Shown here: positions 1-6,665 of the stretch, one piece after another
How the letters are laid out: each line of letters opens with the position of its first letter
Numbering within the stretch: position 1 is the first letter of the stretch
Assembly: GCA_030673345.1 (NCBI GenBank)
Contig: DAOVJH010000028.1
Location: forward strand, 1-9,819
Origin: Pseudomonadota bacterium
GTDB lineage: Bacteria; Pseudomonadota; Gammaproteobacteria; SZUA-229
Length of the DNA: 9,819 nucleotides
Reading direction: 5' to 3'
Made by a program: the position numbers and the translations under genes
The notes under the pieces: generated by a model
Told to the model about the DNA's origin: nothing
The model's input: only the letters and a program-made list of their open reading frames with translations
Database searches by the model: none

Positions 1-15
1 CACTTTAACAAGTAC

Positions 16-49
16 GATACTTGATTTAAGTAAAGTATCTACGCATACA
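16..49 (+). promoter_or_regulatory. Possible promoter with overlapping dyad upstream of the membrane protein gene
   Basis: A -35-like TTGATT (21-26) and a -10-like CATACA (44-49) are separated by 17 nt. An inverted repeat, GATACTT (16-22) and AAGTATC (33-39), overlaps the -35 and spacer. A second pair, ACTTTA (2-7) and TAAAGT (31-36), is nested with it. Such a dyad could be an operator, but no regulator family is recognised. Only the hexamer matches and symmetry are seen; promoter activity is inferred. Confidence 0.3.
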
Positions 50-66
50 AAAAGGTAACATTAGTC

Positions 67-462
67 ATGTCTACCCTATTAGCTCGCCCACTAACTATCT
101 GGGCGATTTCCATCGTTGCGATATTGTTCGGATTGCTGACCATCAAGTCAGGTGGTTCGGTAATTTTCATCGATGGTGAGGCCCGGCAGGCAGCAGGTAA
201 TTATGTGCCGTTTGTGCTGTGGTTTAATTTTTTGGCCGGTTTTGTTTATGTCATCGCAGGCGCGGGTTTGTGGATGAAAAAACAATGGGCTGTCAGCCTG
301 TCGGTTATTATTGTTGCTGGAACGCTTATCATCTATGCGATATTAGGGCTGTATATACTCGGCGGCGGGTTGTATGAGATGCGCACGGTAGTCGCGATGA
401 GTTTACGGTCGGTAGTTTGGGTATTTATTTCGATATTTGCTTATCGCAAATTAATTCACTAG
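67..462 (+). CDS. Small integral membrane protein, four predicted helices, unknown function
   Basis: This encodes 131 residues with four hydrophobic stretches, at about 9-27, 46-68, 73-97 and 108-127, consistent with a four-helix inner-membrane protein. Short polar loops separate them, including a MKKQW turn near residues 70-74. The ATG is preceded by AAGGT at 52-56, a plausible ribosome binding site at a spacing of 10 nt. I do not recognise the family, and no Cys, heme motif or catalytic signature is visible. It lies upstream of a repeat element and a secreted cytochrome c, about 195 nt from that gene, so co-transcription is uncertain. The hydrophobic pattern and RBS make it likely to be a real gene. 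Its function cannot be called. Confidence 0.7.
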   Translation: MSTLLARPLTIWAISIVAILFGLLTIKSGGSVIFIDGEARQAAGNYVPFVLWFNFLAGFVYVIAGAGLWMKKQWAVSLSVIIVAGTLIIYAILGLYILGGGLYEMRTVVAMSLRSVVWVFISIFAYRKLIH

Positions 463-525
463 ATATCTACGCAGTGTTGGTTGGTGAAAATGAAGACACA
501 GAAACAACAACACTAGTAAGCCAAT

Positions 526-602
526 ACCTGTAGGTTCGAATGAATTCGCACAGCGGTGCCAGACATTAACGCCTGCGTGCGAATGAATTCGCACCTACAG
601 GT
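526..602. repeat. REP-like inverted repeat with two 26-nt arms
   Basis: Two 26-nt arms, 526-551 and 577-602, are reverse complements of each other with three mismatches and are separated by 25 nt. The outer ends are acctgtaggt and acctacaggt. The inner part of the right arm, gtgcgaatgaattcgcac (577-594), is itself a hairpin with a 7-bp stem (gtgcgaa/ttcgcac). The core gaatgaattcgcac occurs in the same orientation in both arms (538-551 and 581-594). Short palindromes of this style are widespread in intergenic regions of Gammaproteobacteria. The element could be a REP pair or a small non-autonomous mobile element. It sits 55 nt before the cytochrome c start and has no coding capacity. Confidence 0.75.
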
Positions 603-657
603 TATTTCTAATAATTTCAGCAGTTTTTTCGTTACAACATTTTATAAGGGTTTCATC

Positions 658-1098
658 ATGAGAGTCATAAAATCTTTTCTAGCATTAACTATCATTTTTG
701 TTTCACATCTGGCACAGGCAGATAACAATGTGGAACAAGGTGCTCAATTATACAAAACCTATTGTTCAGCATGCCATGGCGCCCAGGGCGGCATGGATAT
801 GAGTAAGCGGGTTGCACCGCCGATCATCGCGGTAAGGATGCATTACATAGGGGTTTATTCGGACAAAGCATCATTTGTTACTGCTGTGGCAGATTGGGTA
901 GAAAAACAGGACGCAAGTAAAACCTTGATGCGTGGCGCGATACGCAAGTTTAATATCATGCCGCCGGTTTCAGTCAGTAGAGAAGATGCACAAAAGATTG
1001 CCTCATATATCTATGAAGGCAATGTCGAAAGTCCACCTGGTTTTGATAAACATTACGAAGAGATGCATGGCAAGCAACGCGGGAATTACGGCCGATAG
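658..1098 (+). CDS. Secreted monoheme cytochrome c (class I)
   Basis: The 146-residue product begins with a Sec signal peptide (MRVIKSFLAL..., cleavage likely after LAQA at residue 21), so it is periplasmic. A CxxCH heme motif, CSACH, lies at residues 36-40. A NIMPP segment supplies a probable distal Met ligand at Met101, giving His/Met coordination typical of small electron-carrier cytochromes. The ATG at 658 is chosen because ATAAGGG lies 7 nt upstream and the signal peptide starts there. An in-frame GTG at 556 would add 34 residues coded mostly by the repeat and bury the signal. The C-terminus (about residues 120-146) is polar, with GKQRGNYGR at the end. An orphan TrpB lies downstream and a cytochrome b561 beyond it; an electron-transfer link to the b561 is plausible but inferred. 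Confidence 0.9.
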   Translation: MRVIKSFLALTIIFVSHLAQADNNVEQGAQLYKTYCSACHGAQGGMDMSKRVAPPIIAVRMHYIGVYSDKASFVTAVADWVEKQDASKTLMRGAIRKFNIMPPVSVSREDAQKIASYIYEGNVESPPGFDKHYEEMHGKQRGNYGR

Positions 1099-1152
1099 TA
1101 TTCATTAGGAACTGAAACCAGGTGCGCGAGTAAAAACACTCTGTCCGACACA

Positions 1153-1185
1153 CTGGCGAAAGCTGGTATCGGGCCGGCATGACGA
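1153..1185. repeat. Degenerate REP-like palindrome remnant
   Basis: The segment ctggcgaaagctggtatc (1153-1170), followed by ccggcatgacga (1174-1185), resembles the common proteobacterial intergenic repeat with a CCGGC-GAAA-GCCGG hairpin and a GGCATGACG tail. Here the hairpin is decayed, with wobble pairs only around the GAAA loop. It sits in the 190-nt gap after the cytochrome c gene. Recognition is by resemblance only. Confidence 0.35.
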
Positions 1186-1217
1186 AGTTGTAATCATGGT
1201 TTCTTTCGTGCACAAGA

Positions 1218-1245
1218 TTGAATATATTCTCATTTGCGTTATTAT
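1218..1245 (+). promoter_or_regulatory. Possible sigma-70 promoter for the TrpB-like gene
   Basis: TTGAAT (1218-1223) and TATTAT (1240-1245) are separated by 16 nt in an AT-rich stretch about 45 nt upstream of the TrpB start. This would give the gene its own promoter, consistent with its 190-nt distance from the cytochrome c gene. No trp operator or attenuator-like leader peptide is evident between here and the start codon. Confidence 0.4.
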
Positions 1246-1288
1246 CTTTTATCTATTCATTTAGTGTTCAAAGTTAGGGGGAGATATC

Positions 1289-2488
1289 ATGTCAGTAGAT
1301 TTTGCACCGATGCCTGATGAAAAAGGTTATTTTGGAGAATATGGCGGTCAGATAATACCGCCAGAATTGATTAAGATCATGGATGACATCAATGATGCCT
1401 ATGAGCAGGTTCGCCAGACTGAAGCCTTTCAGCAGGAGCTGGCCATGCTTAATGCAGACTATACCGGTCGTCCAAGCCCTATCTATTTTGCCAGACGTCT
1501 AACCGAAAAATGCGGTGGTGCACGACTCTTTTTCAAACGTGAAGACCTCAACCATACCGGCGCACATAAGATCAATCACTGCCTGGGCGAAGCGCTACTG
1601 GCCAAACACATGGGTAAGACCAAGGTGCTTGCTGAAACGGGTGCCGGCCAGCACGGCGTTGCGCTGGCAACCGCCTGTGCGCTGGTCGGTATCGATTGTG
1701 AGATTCATATGGGTGAGATCGATATAGAAAAAGAACACCCGAATGTCACCAAGATGAAGATCCTCGGCTGCAAACTGGTGCCGGTTTCACGTGGTACACG
1801 TACACTTAAAGATGCGGTTGATAGCGCCTTCGAAGAATATCTTAAAGACCCGGTAAATTATTTTTATGCCATCGGTTCGGTCGTAGGACCGCATCCGTTT
1901 CCTAAGATGGTGCGTGATTTTCAGAGCATCGTCGGCCGTGAAGCGCGTGAACAGTTTTTATCGAAACAGGGCAAGTTGCCCGATATTATAACCGCCTGTG
2001 TCGGCGGCGGTTCCAATGCGATAGGCCTGTTTACTGCTTTCCTTGATGATGAAGATGTGAAAATGGTCGGTGTAGAACCAGCGGGTAAAGGATTGGATAC
2101 AGGTGAACATGCCGCTACCCTGACTCTGGGGAGTAAAGGTGCGATTCATGGTTTTGAATGTTACAACCTGCAGGATGGTGAAGGTAACCCATTGCCTGTT
2201 TACTCCATTGCTTCAGGGCTGGATTATCCCGGTGTTGGGCCGCAGCATTGTTACCTCAAAGATATAAAACGCGTACAGTATGAAACTGCAGATGATAAAG
2301 AATGCCTCGATGCATTTATGGTCATGTCACGGCTGGAAGGTATTATCCCCGCCCTGGAAAGTGCGCACGCTATCGCATATGCCATGCGCACAGCTGCGAC
2401 CATGACAAACGATCAGACGATACTGGTTAACCTGTCTGGACGCGGTGATAAAGATGCTGACTTCGTTGCTGAAAAACTCGGTCTGTAA
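1289..2488 (+). CDS. trpB: Tryptophan synthase beta chain-like protein (orphan TrpB)
   Basis: The 399-residue PLP enzyme has the usual TrpB length. TrpB condenses indole with L-serine to give L-tryptophan in the cytoplasm, normally with TrpA. Visible motifs: [12 protein letters not shown] with the PLP lysine at Lys94, ETGAGQHG with catalytic Glu116, the phosphate-binding GGGSN at 239-243, GLDYPGVGP with Asp312, PALES with Glu357, and LSGRGDKD with Ser383. A strong Shine-Dalgarno, AGGGGGAG, lies 6 nt before the ATG. It is of the TrpB1 type rather than the TrpB2 type (which has GSHKPN-like motifs). Several usually fixed positions differ: HKINH instead of [14 protein letters not shown] instead of MGAEDVERQ (so the conserved Arg of the TrpA-communication segment is Lys148), and SIASG instead of SISAG. 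No trpA, trpF or other trp gene is in the window. It may be a second, stand-alone TrpB paralogue using another nucleophile. The fold and cofactor are sure; the physiological reaction is not. Confidence 0.9.
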   Translation: MSVDFAPMPDEKGYFGEYGGQIIPPELIKIMDDINDAYEQVRQTEAFQQELAMLNADYTGRPSPIYFARRLTEKCGGARLFFKREDLNHTGAHKINHCLGEALLAKHMGKTKVLAETGAGQHGVALATACALVGIDCEIHMGEIDIEKEHPNVTKMKILGCKLVPVSRGTRTLKDAVDSAFEEYLKDPVNYFYAIGSVVGPHPFPKMVRDFQSIVGREAREQFLSKQGKLPDIITACVGGGSNAIGLFTAFLDDEDVKMVGVEPAGKGLDTGEHAATLTLGSKGAIHGFECYNLQDGEGNPLPVYSIASGLDYPGVGPQHCYLKDIKRVQYETADDKECLDAFMVMSRLEGIIPALESAHAIAYAMRTAATMTNDQTILVNLSGRGDKDADFVAEKLGL

Positions 2489-2514
2489 TTTACAGCGAAA
2501 TGATATGTAAGCGT

Positions 2515-2564
2515 TCCGCTCCCTGTGGGAGCGGAGCTTTATTCCGCGATGCAGGTTTAACCTG
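2515..2564. repeat. Palindromic REP-like element or terminator after the TrpB gene
   Basis: The arms tccgctccc (2515-2523) and gggagcgga (2527-2535) form a 9-bp stem with a 3-nt loop, 27 nt after the TrpB stop. A competing hairpin, gcgga (2531-2535) with tccgc (2543-2547), is bracketed by cctg (2522-2525) and cagg (2552-2555). It is followed by caggtttaacctg (2552-2564), itself a near-perfect palindrome. The ctgtgggagcggagc core resembles REP sequences frequent in Pseudomonas and relatives. There is no long T-run, so intrinsic termination is possible but not assured. Confidence 0.6.
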
Positions 2565-2638
2565 AGCTAGTAGAGTAAGAATAACCCCTGCAAAGATGCA
2601 GAAGTAATTTCAAAAAAATATTTTAAAAACTCTAAAAC

Positions 2639-3319
2639 ATGCAACAAGAAAACATTCGCTACGTACTGGTATGGTCGGCCTGGTTACGCTTAAGCCATTG
2701 GATAATCGCAGGCGGCGTGCTCTTTCAGATCGGCAGTGCCTGGGCGCTGGCGCATGATGATGCTAATTATACGTACTGGCTAGACTGGCACATTATCGCA
2801 GGACAGGTGATACTGATGGCGCTCGCGCTCCGTGTGGTTCTTTTATTTTTCCCCGGCAGCAATAACTGGCGCGCATTGATCCCGGAGAAATCACAGCTGC
2901 AGGCGATGGTACAGATGGTAAAGTTTTATCTCAGCCTTGCCCGTTTCCCGTTGCCGAACTGGTATGCGCATAACCCATTATGGTTGCCTGTTTATCCGGT
3001 GTTTTTTCTTGTTTTAGCCGGCTGCGCAATCAGCGGCCTGTTGTACAACTCTTCCTATATTTTTTTTGGAAATCCGATGTATGAACTTCATGGTGCTTTG
3101 GCAGGTCTGATCGTTGTTTTCTCAATCTTCCATATAGCAACCGTTTTTCTGCATGACCTGAAAGGAAAAGGCGCTTTTATTTCAGCCATGATAAACGGCT
3201 ACCGCTACTTTCATTACACAGGTATGGATGATAAGGCTGGCAGTAATCACTCAGCTAAGCAATCAGGCCATCAATCTATTTCGGTCGACAGTATTAAAAA
3301 ACAGACTGGCGACAAGTAA
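2639..3319 (+). CDS. Cytochrome b561 family membrane protein (diheme b)
   Basis: The 226-residue protein matches the bacterial cytochrome b561/HydC-type family. Hydrophobic helices fall at about 18-38, 50-71, 115-135 and 148-171. Candidate heme b ligands sit where expected: His20 (LSHW) in helix 1, His51 (DWHIIAGQ) in helix 2, and His151 (ELHGALAG) and His165 (IFHIATVFLHDL) in helix 4. These would hold two b hemes across the membrane. The family passes electrons between quinones and periplasmic dehydrogenases or c-type cytochromes. The C-terminal tail (about 195-226) is hydrophilic and rich in Ser, Lys and Gln. No clear Shine-Dalgarno precedes the ATG; the upstream stretch is A-rich. The nearest partner candidates are the cytochrome c at 658-1098 and the CCP-like and GMC proteins downstream; partnership is inferred. 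Confidence 0.88.
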   Translation: MQQENIRYVLVWSAWLRLSHWIIAGGVLFQIGSAWALAHDDANYTYWLDWHIIAGQVILMALALRVVLLFFPGSNNWRALIPEKSQLQAMVQMVKFYLSLARFPLPNWYAHNPLWLPVYPVFFLVLAGCAISGLLYNSSYIFFGNPMYELHGALAGLIVVFSIFHIATVFLHDLKGKGAFISAMINGYRYFHYTGMDDKAGSNHSAKQSGHQSISVDSIKKQTGDK

Positions 3320-3430
3320 TGCATTCTGAAGTTAATATTTTCGTAAAAAAAATTTAAAATAATAAAAAATTGTCATCTCGACCAGCGGCATATGTTGTTA
3401 GGTTAAGTTTAAAACCATATATTATATTTC

Positions 3431-4051
3431 TTAACTGGCCTGTTCAGCTTGGGCACGCTTACGCTGTGCATGGCAGTCGCGAGCATCTTTCACCATGTAG
3501 TGTTCGCCGGAGTGGCGAAAACCCAGCTTGCTGTAGAAATGTTTAAGCTGTTTTTTTAATTCGGGTGTGCGTTCTTCTGTTTCGCCATCGATGATGGGGA
3601 AGGCTTTGAGTGCGACCAGTGCGTTATTCATATCAACCACCTGGCTCATGCGTTTAAGCATCTCGGTACCGATGCTGCGGTTTCTGTATGCAGGATCCAC
3701 CCACAGCTCTTTGATATAGATCAGGCTGCTGCAGGGTGTCTCTTCCGGTTCTTCCTTGCTGCAGCATTCAACAAAGCAGTTATTATTTGAAATGATATGT
3801 GCGCCAAGATCTGAAATTTCGGGTGAGACAGAATCGAACAGTTCCTGCAGGTCGTCATAGGATTGACGGGCAAGCGCAATATCCAGACGATGCCCATTTA
3901 TACGCGCGACAGATATTTCTTCAGCGTCGTCATCCCAGGTAATGGCGTTACCGCTAAATGCCAGCAGAATGGCACTGAACTCCTCGATATCTGAGGGTTT
4001 GATGGAGAATTCAAATTCCAGTTCCAGCTCGGGTTGTGTATCGCCTTGCAT
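3431..4051 (-). CDS. GNAT-family N-acetyltransferase with acidic N-terminal extension
   Basis: The 206-residue product has a C-terminal GNAT domain. The motif-A strand and loop are at about 113-131 (IKELWVDP then RNRSIGTEM), where the acetyl-CoA pyrophosphate would bind. Motif B is FYSKLGFR at 172-179. The loop reads R-S-I-G-T-E where Q/R-x-x-G-x-G/A is usual, so the last small residue is Glu130. The first ~100 residues are acidic, contain no motif I know, and may be a substrate- or partner-binding part. A Cys cluster, CFVECC, is at 92-97. The RBS AAGGTG lies 8 nt before the ATG. It is divergent from a zinc deacetylase gene, with starts 118 nt apart. This recalls the Bacillus AcuA/AcuC arrangement for reversible acetylation, but the target here is unknown. 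Confidence 0.8.
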   Translation of the reverse strand: MQGDTQPELELEFEFSIKPSDIEEFSAILLAFSGNAITWDDDAEEISVARINGHRLDIALARQSYDDLQELFDSVSPEISDLGAHIISNNNCFVECCSKEEPEETPCSSLIYIKELWVDPAYRNRSIGTEMLKRMSQVVDMNNALVALKAFPIIDGETEERTPELKKQLKHFYSKLGFRHSGEHYMVKDARDCHAQRKRAQAEQAS

Positions 4052-4080
4052 TGATCGAACACCTTGTATTAGTGAAATCT

Positions 4081-4109
4081 AATGTATATGTGTTGCCGGT
4101 ATATATCAA
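4081..4109 (-). promoter_or_regulatory. Probable sigma-70 promoter for the GNAT gene
   Basis: On the minus strand, TTGATA (4104-4109) and TACATT (4081-4086) are separated by 17 nt, about 30 nt before the GNAT start. This is a good match to a sigma-70 promoter. For the opposite gene only a TATATT (4145-4150) is seen, without a good -35 partner. Confidence 0.45.
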
Positions 4110-4169
4110 GTAATTGTTACTCTTTTTAGTGTATTCTGTTGATCTATATTAAGTATCTACTTGTTTGCT

Positions 4170-5108
4170 ATGTCTGATTCCTCCGTTGCTATTATCACCG
4201 GCCCGTCTCTGGCTGATTACCACTTTGGCGATACACATGTATTCGGTCCTGTTCGGCAACAGGCTTTTATCGATGGTATGGAAGCGCAGGCGTTGTCTGA
4301 ACAGGTGTCATGGTTAGCGCCCGTGCAATGCAAAATTGATGACCTGAAATTATTTCATAATAATGCCTTTATCGAACATGTGAGGCAGGCTTGCCAGTCA
4401 GGTACTGGTTACCTGGACCAGGGGGATACGCCCGCTCGCACAGGCATTTTCGAAGCCGCTTCGAGCGTGGTCGGCTCAGTGCTCGACATGATCGACAGGG
4501 TGATGGCGGGCCAGTTCCGACGTGGTTTTATACCCATCGCCGGTCTGCATCATGGATTCCGTGATCATGTCAGCGGGTTTTGTGTGTTTAATGATTGCGC
4601 TATCGCCATAGAGCATATACGCAGTCACTATCCGTTAAAGAAAATTCTCTACGTCGATATCGATGCGCATCATGGCGATGGTGTGTTTTATAATTACGAT
4701 AGTGATAGCAATGTATTCATCGTCGATTTTCATGAAGATGATTGTTATCCCCGAACCGGTGATGCTGATGAAGTCGGTGACGGTCCGGCAAAAGGAACCA
4801 AGATGAATGTGCCCATGCCAAAAATGGCCGGTGACGATGCTTTTGCAAAAAGCTGGAAAAAAGCGGAAGCCTTTATTCGGGAGATAAAACCGGAATTTAT
4901 AATTTTTCAGTGTGGTGCTGACAGTCTGAAGGGCGATCCGATCACGCATCTTGATTATACGACACGGTCTTATCAACTGGCTGCTGAAAGTTTGTGCCAG
5001 ATTGCCGATGAATGCTGTGATGGCAGGCTGGTCGCACTTGGCGGTGGTGGATATGATCTGGAAAACATTTCACAGGCCTGGCCAGTAGTGGTTCGTGCCA
5101 TGCTGTGA
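4170..5108 (+). CDS. Histone deacetylase/AcuC-family zinc amidohydrolase
   Basis: The 312-residue protein belongs to the arginase-deacetylase fold family that removes acyl groups from lysines, polyamines or other amines in the cytoplasm. All catalytic landmarks are present. The tandem general-base histidines are His127-His128 (GLHHGF), and DIDAHHGDG supplies zinc ligands Asp165 and His167. CGADSLKGDP supplies Asp251, and GGGGYD gives the transition-state Tyr295. It is therefore predicted to be active. The ATG at 4170 is preferred over an in-frame TTG at 4161; neither has a clear Shine-Dalgarno, so the start is the weakest part of the call. It is divergent from the GNAT gene. Its stop is only 31 nt before the CCP-like gene, so read-through into the redox operon is possible. 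Substrate (protein lysine, acetylpolyamine or small molecule) cannot be decided from sequence. Confidence 0.9.
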   Translation: MSDSSVAIITGPSLADYHFGDTHVFGPVRQQAFIDGMEAQALSEQVSWLAPVQCKIDDLKLFHNNAFIEHVRQACQSGTGYLDQGDTPARTGIFEAASSVVGSVLDMIDRVMAGQFRRGFIPIAGLHHGFRDHVSGFCVFNDCAIAIEHIRSHYPLKKILYVDIDAHHGDGVFYNYDSDSNVFIVDFHEDDCYPRTGDADEVGDGPAKGTKMNVPMPKMAGDDAFAKSWKKAEAFIREIKPEFIIFQCGADSLKGDPITHLDYTTRSYQLAAESLCQIADECCDGRLVALGGGGYDLENISQAWPVVVRAML

Positions 5109-5139
5109 TACATGAATTGGTAATAAATAGGTTAAATGA

Positions 5140-6141
5140 ATGAAAGTTAAAAATATTATTTGGTTACTGACGGTACTTCTGTTTGTGGTCACCACAAACG
5201 TTGTTGCCAAAGATGTTGAATTGCTGATGTCTCGCGCAAACCGTTTTTTCTCACCATTGCCCCAGACCATGCCCGGCTCGGAAAGTGATACGCCGGAACG
5301 CATCGCGCTGGGTAAAAAACTTTATTTTGAAAAGCGCCTGTCTATCAATGACAAGCAGTCCTGTGCCTCCTGCCATATCCTGGATAACGGTTCCGCCGGT
5401 GTTGATAACCTGCCGACGTCACCCGGTGCAAGGGGTGAGAAAGGAACGCGTAACAGCCCGACGGTTTTAAATGCCGGCTGGCAGGATAGCCAGTTCTGGG
5501 ATGGCCGTGCAGAAGACCTGGTCGAGCAGGCCAAAGGCCCCATCCTTAACCCGATAGAAATGGGCATGCCTGATGAACAAACAGTTGAAGACAAGATACG
5601 TAAAATTGCTGAGTACCCGGTTGCTTTTGCAAAAGCTTTTCCCGATGACAAACAGGCGGTAACGTATCAGAACATCGCTGAAGCTATCGCTGCTTTTGAG
5701 CGTACATTGATAACACCGAGTCGATTTGATGATTTTATGAACGGTGATGCAGCAGCATTGAGCGAAGCTGAACAGCGTGGACTAAGAGTCTTTATGAAGA
5801 TCGACTGTAAGTCATGCCATGATGGAATATTGCTCGGCGGTGAAACCTATGAGCCGCTCGGCAAAGAAAACCCTTATGAAAATCAGGCTGACCAGGGGAT
5901 GTATACACTGACAAAAGATGAAGATGACCGTATGTTCTTTAAAGTGGCACAGCTGCGTAACGTGGCTTTGACTGCACCGTACTTTCATGATGGAAAAATT
6001 GCGACACTTGATGAAGCTGTGCGCAAGATGGGCACGCTGCAGCTGGATGAAGAGCTTGCTGATCAGCAGGTGAACGATATCGTAAGTTTTTTAAAAGCAT
6101 TGACGGATAAAAATAGAGAAAAGTTTGTCAGAGAAAACTGA
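5140..6141 (+). CDS. Diheme cytochrome c peroxidase/MauG-family protein
   Basis: The 333-residue product has a Sec signal peptide (about residues 1-23) and two CxxCH heme motifs, CASCH at 75-79 and CKSCH at 223-227. This is the two-domain layout of bacterial di-heme peroxidases. Conserved elements include RNSPTVLNAG, QFWDGRA with the inter-heme Trp120, NPIEMG with Glu140, LRNVALTAPYFHDG (272-285), and VRKMG with Met297 as likely distal ligand of the C-terminal heme. That Met ligand favours CCP over true MauG, which has a Tyr there. The loop that normally reads TSxGHGW reads TSPGARG (93-99), so the distal His of the N-terminal heme appears to be Ala97. The gene begins 31 nt after the deacetylase gene with a weak AGG site, and the thioredoxin-like gene follows at once. 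It may be a peroxidase not needing reductive activation, or an electron acceptor for the flavoprotein. Confidence 0.92.
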   Translation: MKVKNIIWLLTVLLFVVTTNVVAKDVELLMSRANRFFSPLPQTMPGSESDTPERIALGKKLYFEKRLSINDKQSCASCHILDNGSAGVDNLPTSPGARGEKGTRNSPTVLNAGWQDSQFWDGRAEDLVEQAKGPILNPIEMGMPDEQTVEDKIRKIAEYPVAFAKAFPDDKQAVTYQNIAEAIAAFERTLITPSRFDDFMNGDAAALSEAEQRGLRVFMKIDCKSCHDGILLGGETYEPLGKENPYENQADQGMYTLTKDEDDRMFFKVAQLRNVALTAPYFHDGKIATLDEAVRKMGTLQLDEELADQQVNDIVSFLKALTDKNREKFVREN

Positions 6142-6167
6142 GTGTGTGTCTTAGGGTGAGCTTTAGG

Positions 6168-6665
6168 ATGAGACATTTATTGTTACCGGTTTTTATATTT
6201 TTATTTATGCTGGTATCAGTATCGTCTGATGTAACTGCTTCGAAGTTTTCAGGTGAACTGCCTGATTACAGCAGGGTATATGATGCGCACCGTAACCCGA
6301 ACGCGGATGGTCGAAAGGCTCTGAAGCTGGCTGAAGAAACGCAGCGTAAAGTGCTGATCGAAGTTGGTGGTGACTGGTGCAGCTGGTGCCATGTGCTGGA
6401 TCGTTTTATCAAAGAGCATCCGGATGTGGAGAAGCGTCTTCACGAGATCTTCGTCGTGCTCAAGGTGAACATCAGTGATGCAAATGATAATGCCGACTTT
6501 ATGCGTGTTTTTCCTCCAGTGAAAGGTTATCCGCATATGTACATTACCGATAGCAGTGGCAACGTTTTGCATTCGCAGGATACGGCAGAGTTTCGAGAGA
6601 ATAAAAAATATTCTGAGCGACAGTTGATGGTTTTTTTCGAACGATGGAAAAACCATGATGAGTGA
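6168..6665 (+). CDS. Periplasmic thioredoxin-like protein
   Basis: The 165-residue product carries a Sec signal peptide (MRHLLLPVFIFLFML..., cleavage near residue 24). Its thioredoxin-like domain has the active site DWCSWCHVL, with Cys71 and Cys74, and a probable cis-proline at Pro122 (KGYPHMYI). The WCxWCH style resembles the Thioredoxin_7/DUF255-like group and the DsbD C-terminal domain, so a reductase or disulfide-relay role in the periplasm is likely. The ATG at 6168 is chosen because AGGGTGAG lies 7 nt upstream. An in-frame GTG at 6144 would add eight residues before the signal. It overlaps the start of the next gene by 8-11 nt, indicating translational coupling. It may keep heme-binding or cluster cysteines of its neighbours reduced; that role is inferred from position. 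Confidence 0.85.
   Translation: MRHLLLPVFIFLFMLVSVSSDVTASKFSGELPDYSRVYDAHRNPNADGRKALKLAEETQRKVLIEVGGDWCSWCHVLDRFIKEHPDVEKRLHEIFVVLKVNISDANDNADFMRVFPPVKGYPHMYITDSSGNVLHSQDTAEFRENKKYSERQLMVFFERWKNHDE

Noticed and set aside
526..602. CRISPR-like repeat
   Set aside because: Only two arms in inverted orientation with one 25-nt gap; no array of direct repeats and no cas genes.
556..657. N-terminal extension of the cytochrome c from a GTG at 556
   Set aside because: The extension is coded by the palindromic repeat, has no RBS, and would place the signal peptide 34 residues inside the protein.
3320..3430. Terminator between the b561 and GNAT genes
   Set aside because: The gap is AT-rich, with only a weak ggtt/aacc pairing and no stable GC stem; termination may occur here but is not supported by a hairpin.
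4161..4169. TTG start for the deacetylase
   Set aside because: An ATG follows three codons later, and neither site has a Shine-Dalgarno, so the common start codon is preferred.
5140..6141. True MauG making a tryptophan-derived quinone, linked to the nearby TrpB
   Set aside because: The second heme has a Met ligand position as in CCP, no methylamine dehydrogenase subunits are present, and free tryptophan synthesis has no direct link to the MauG reaction.
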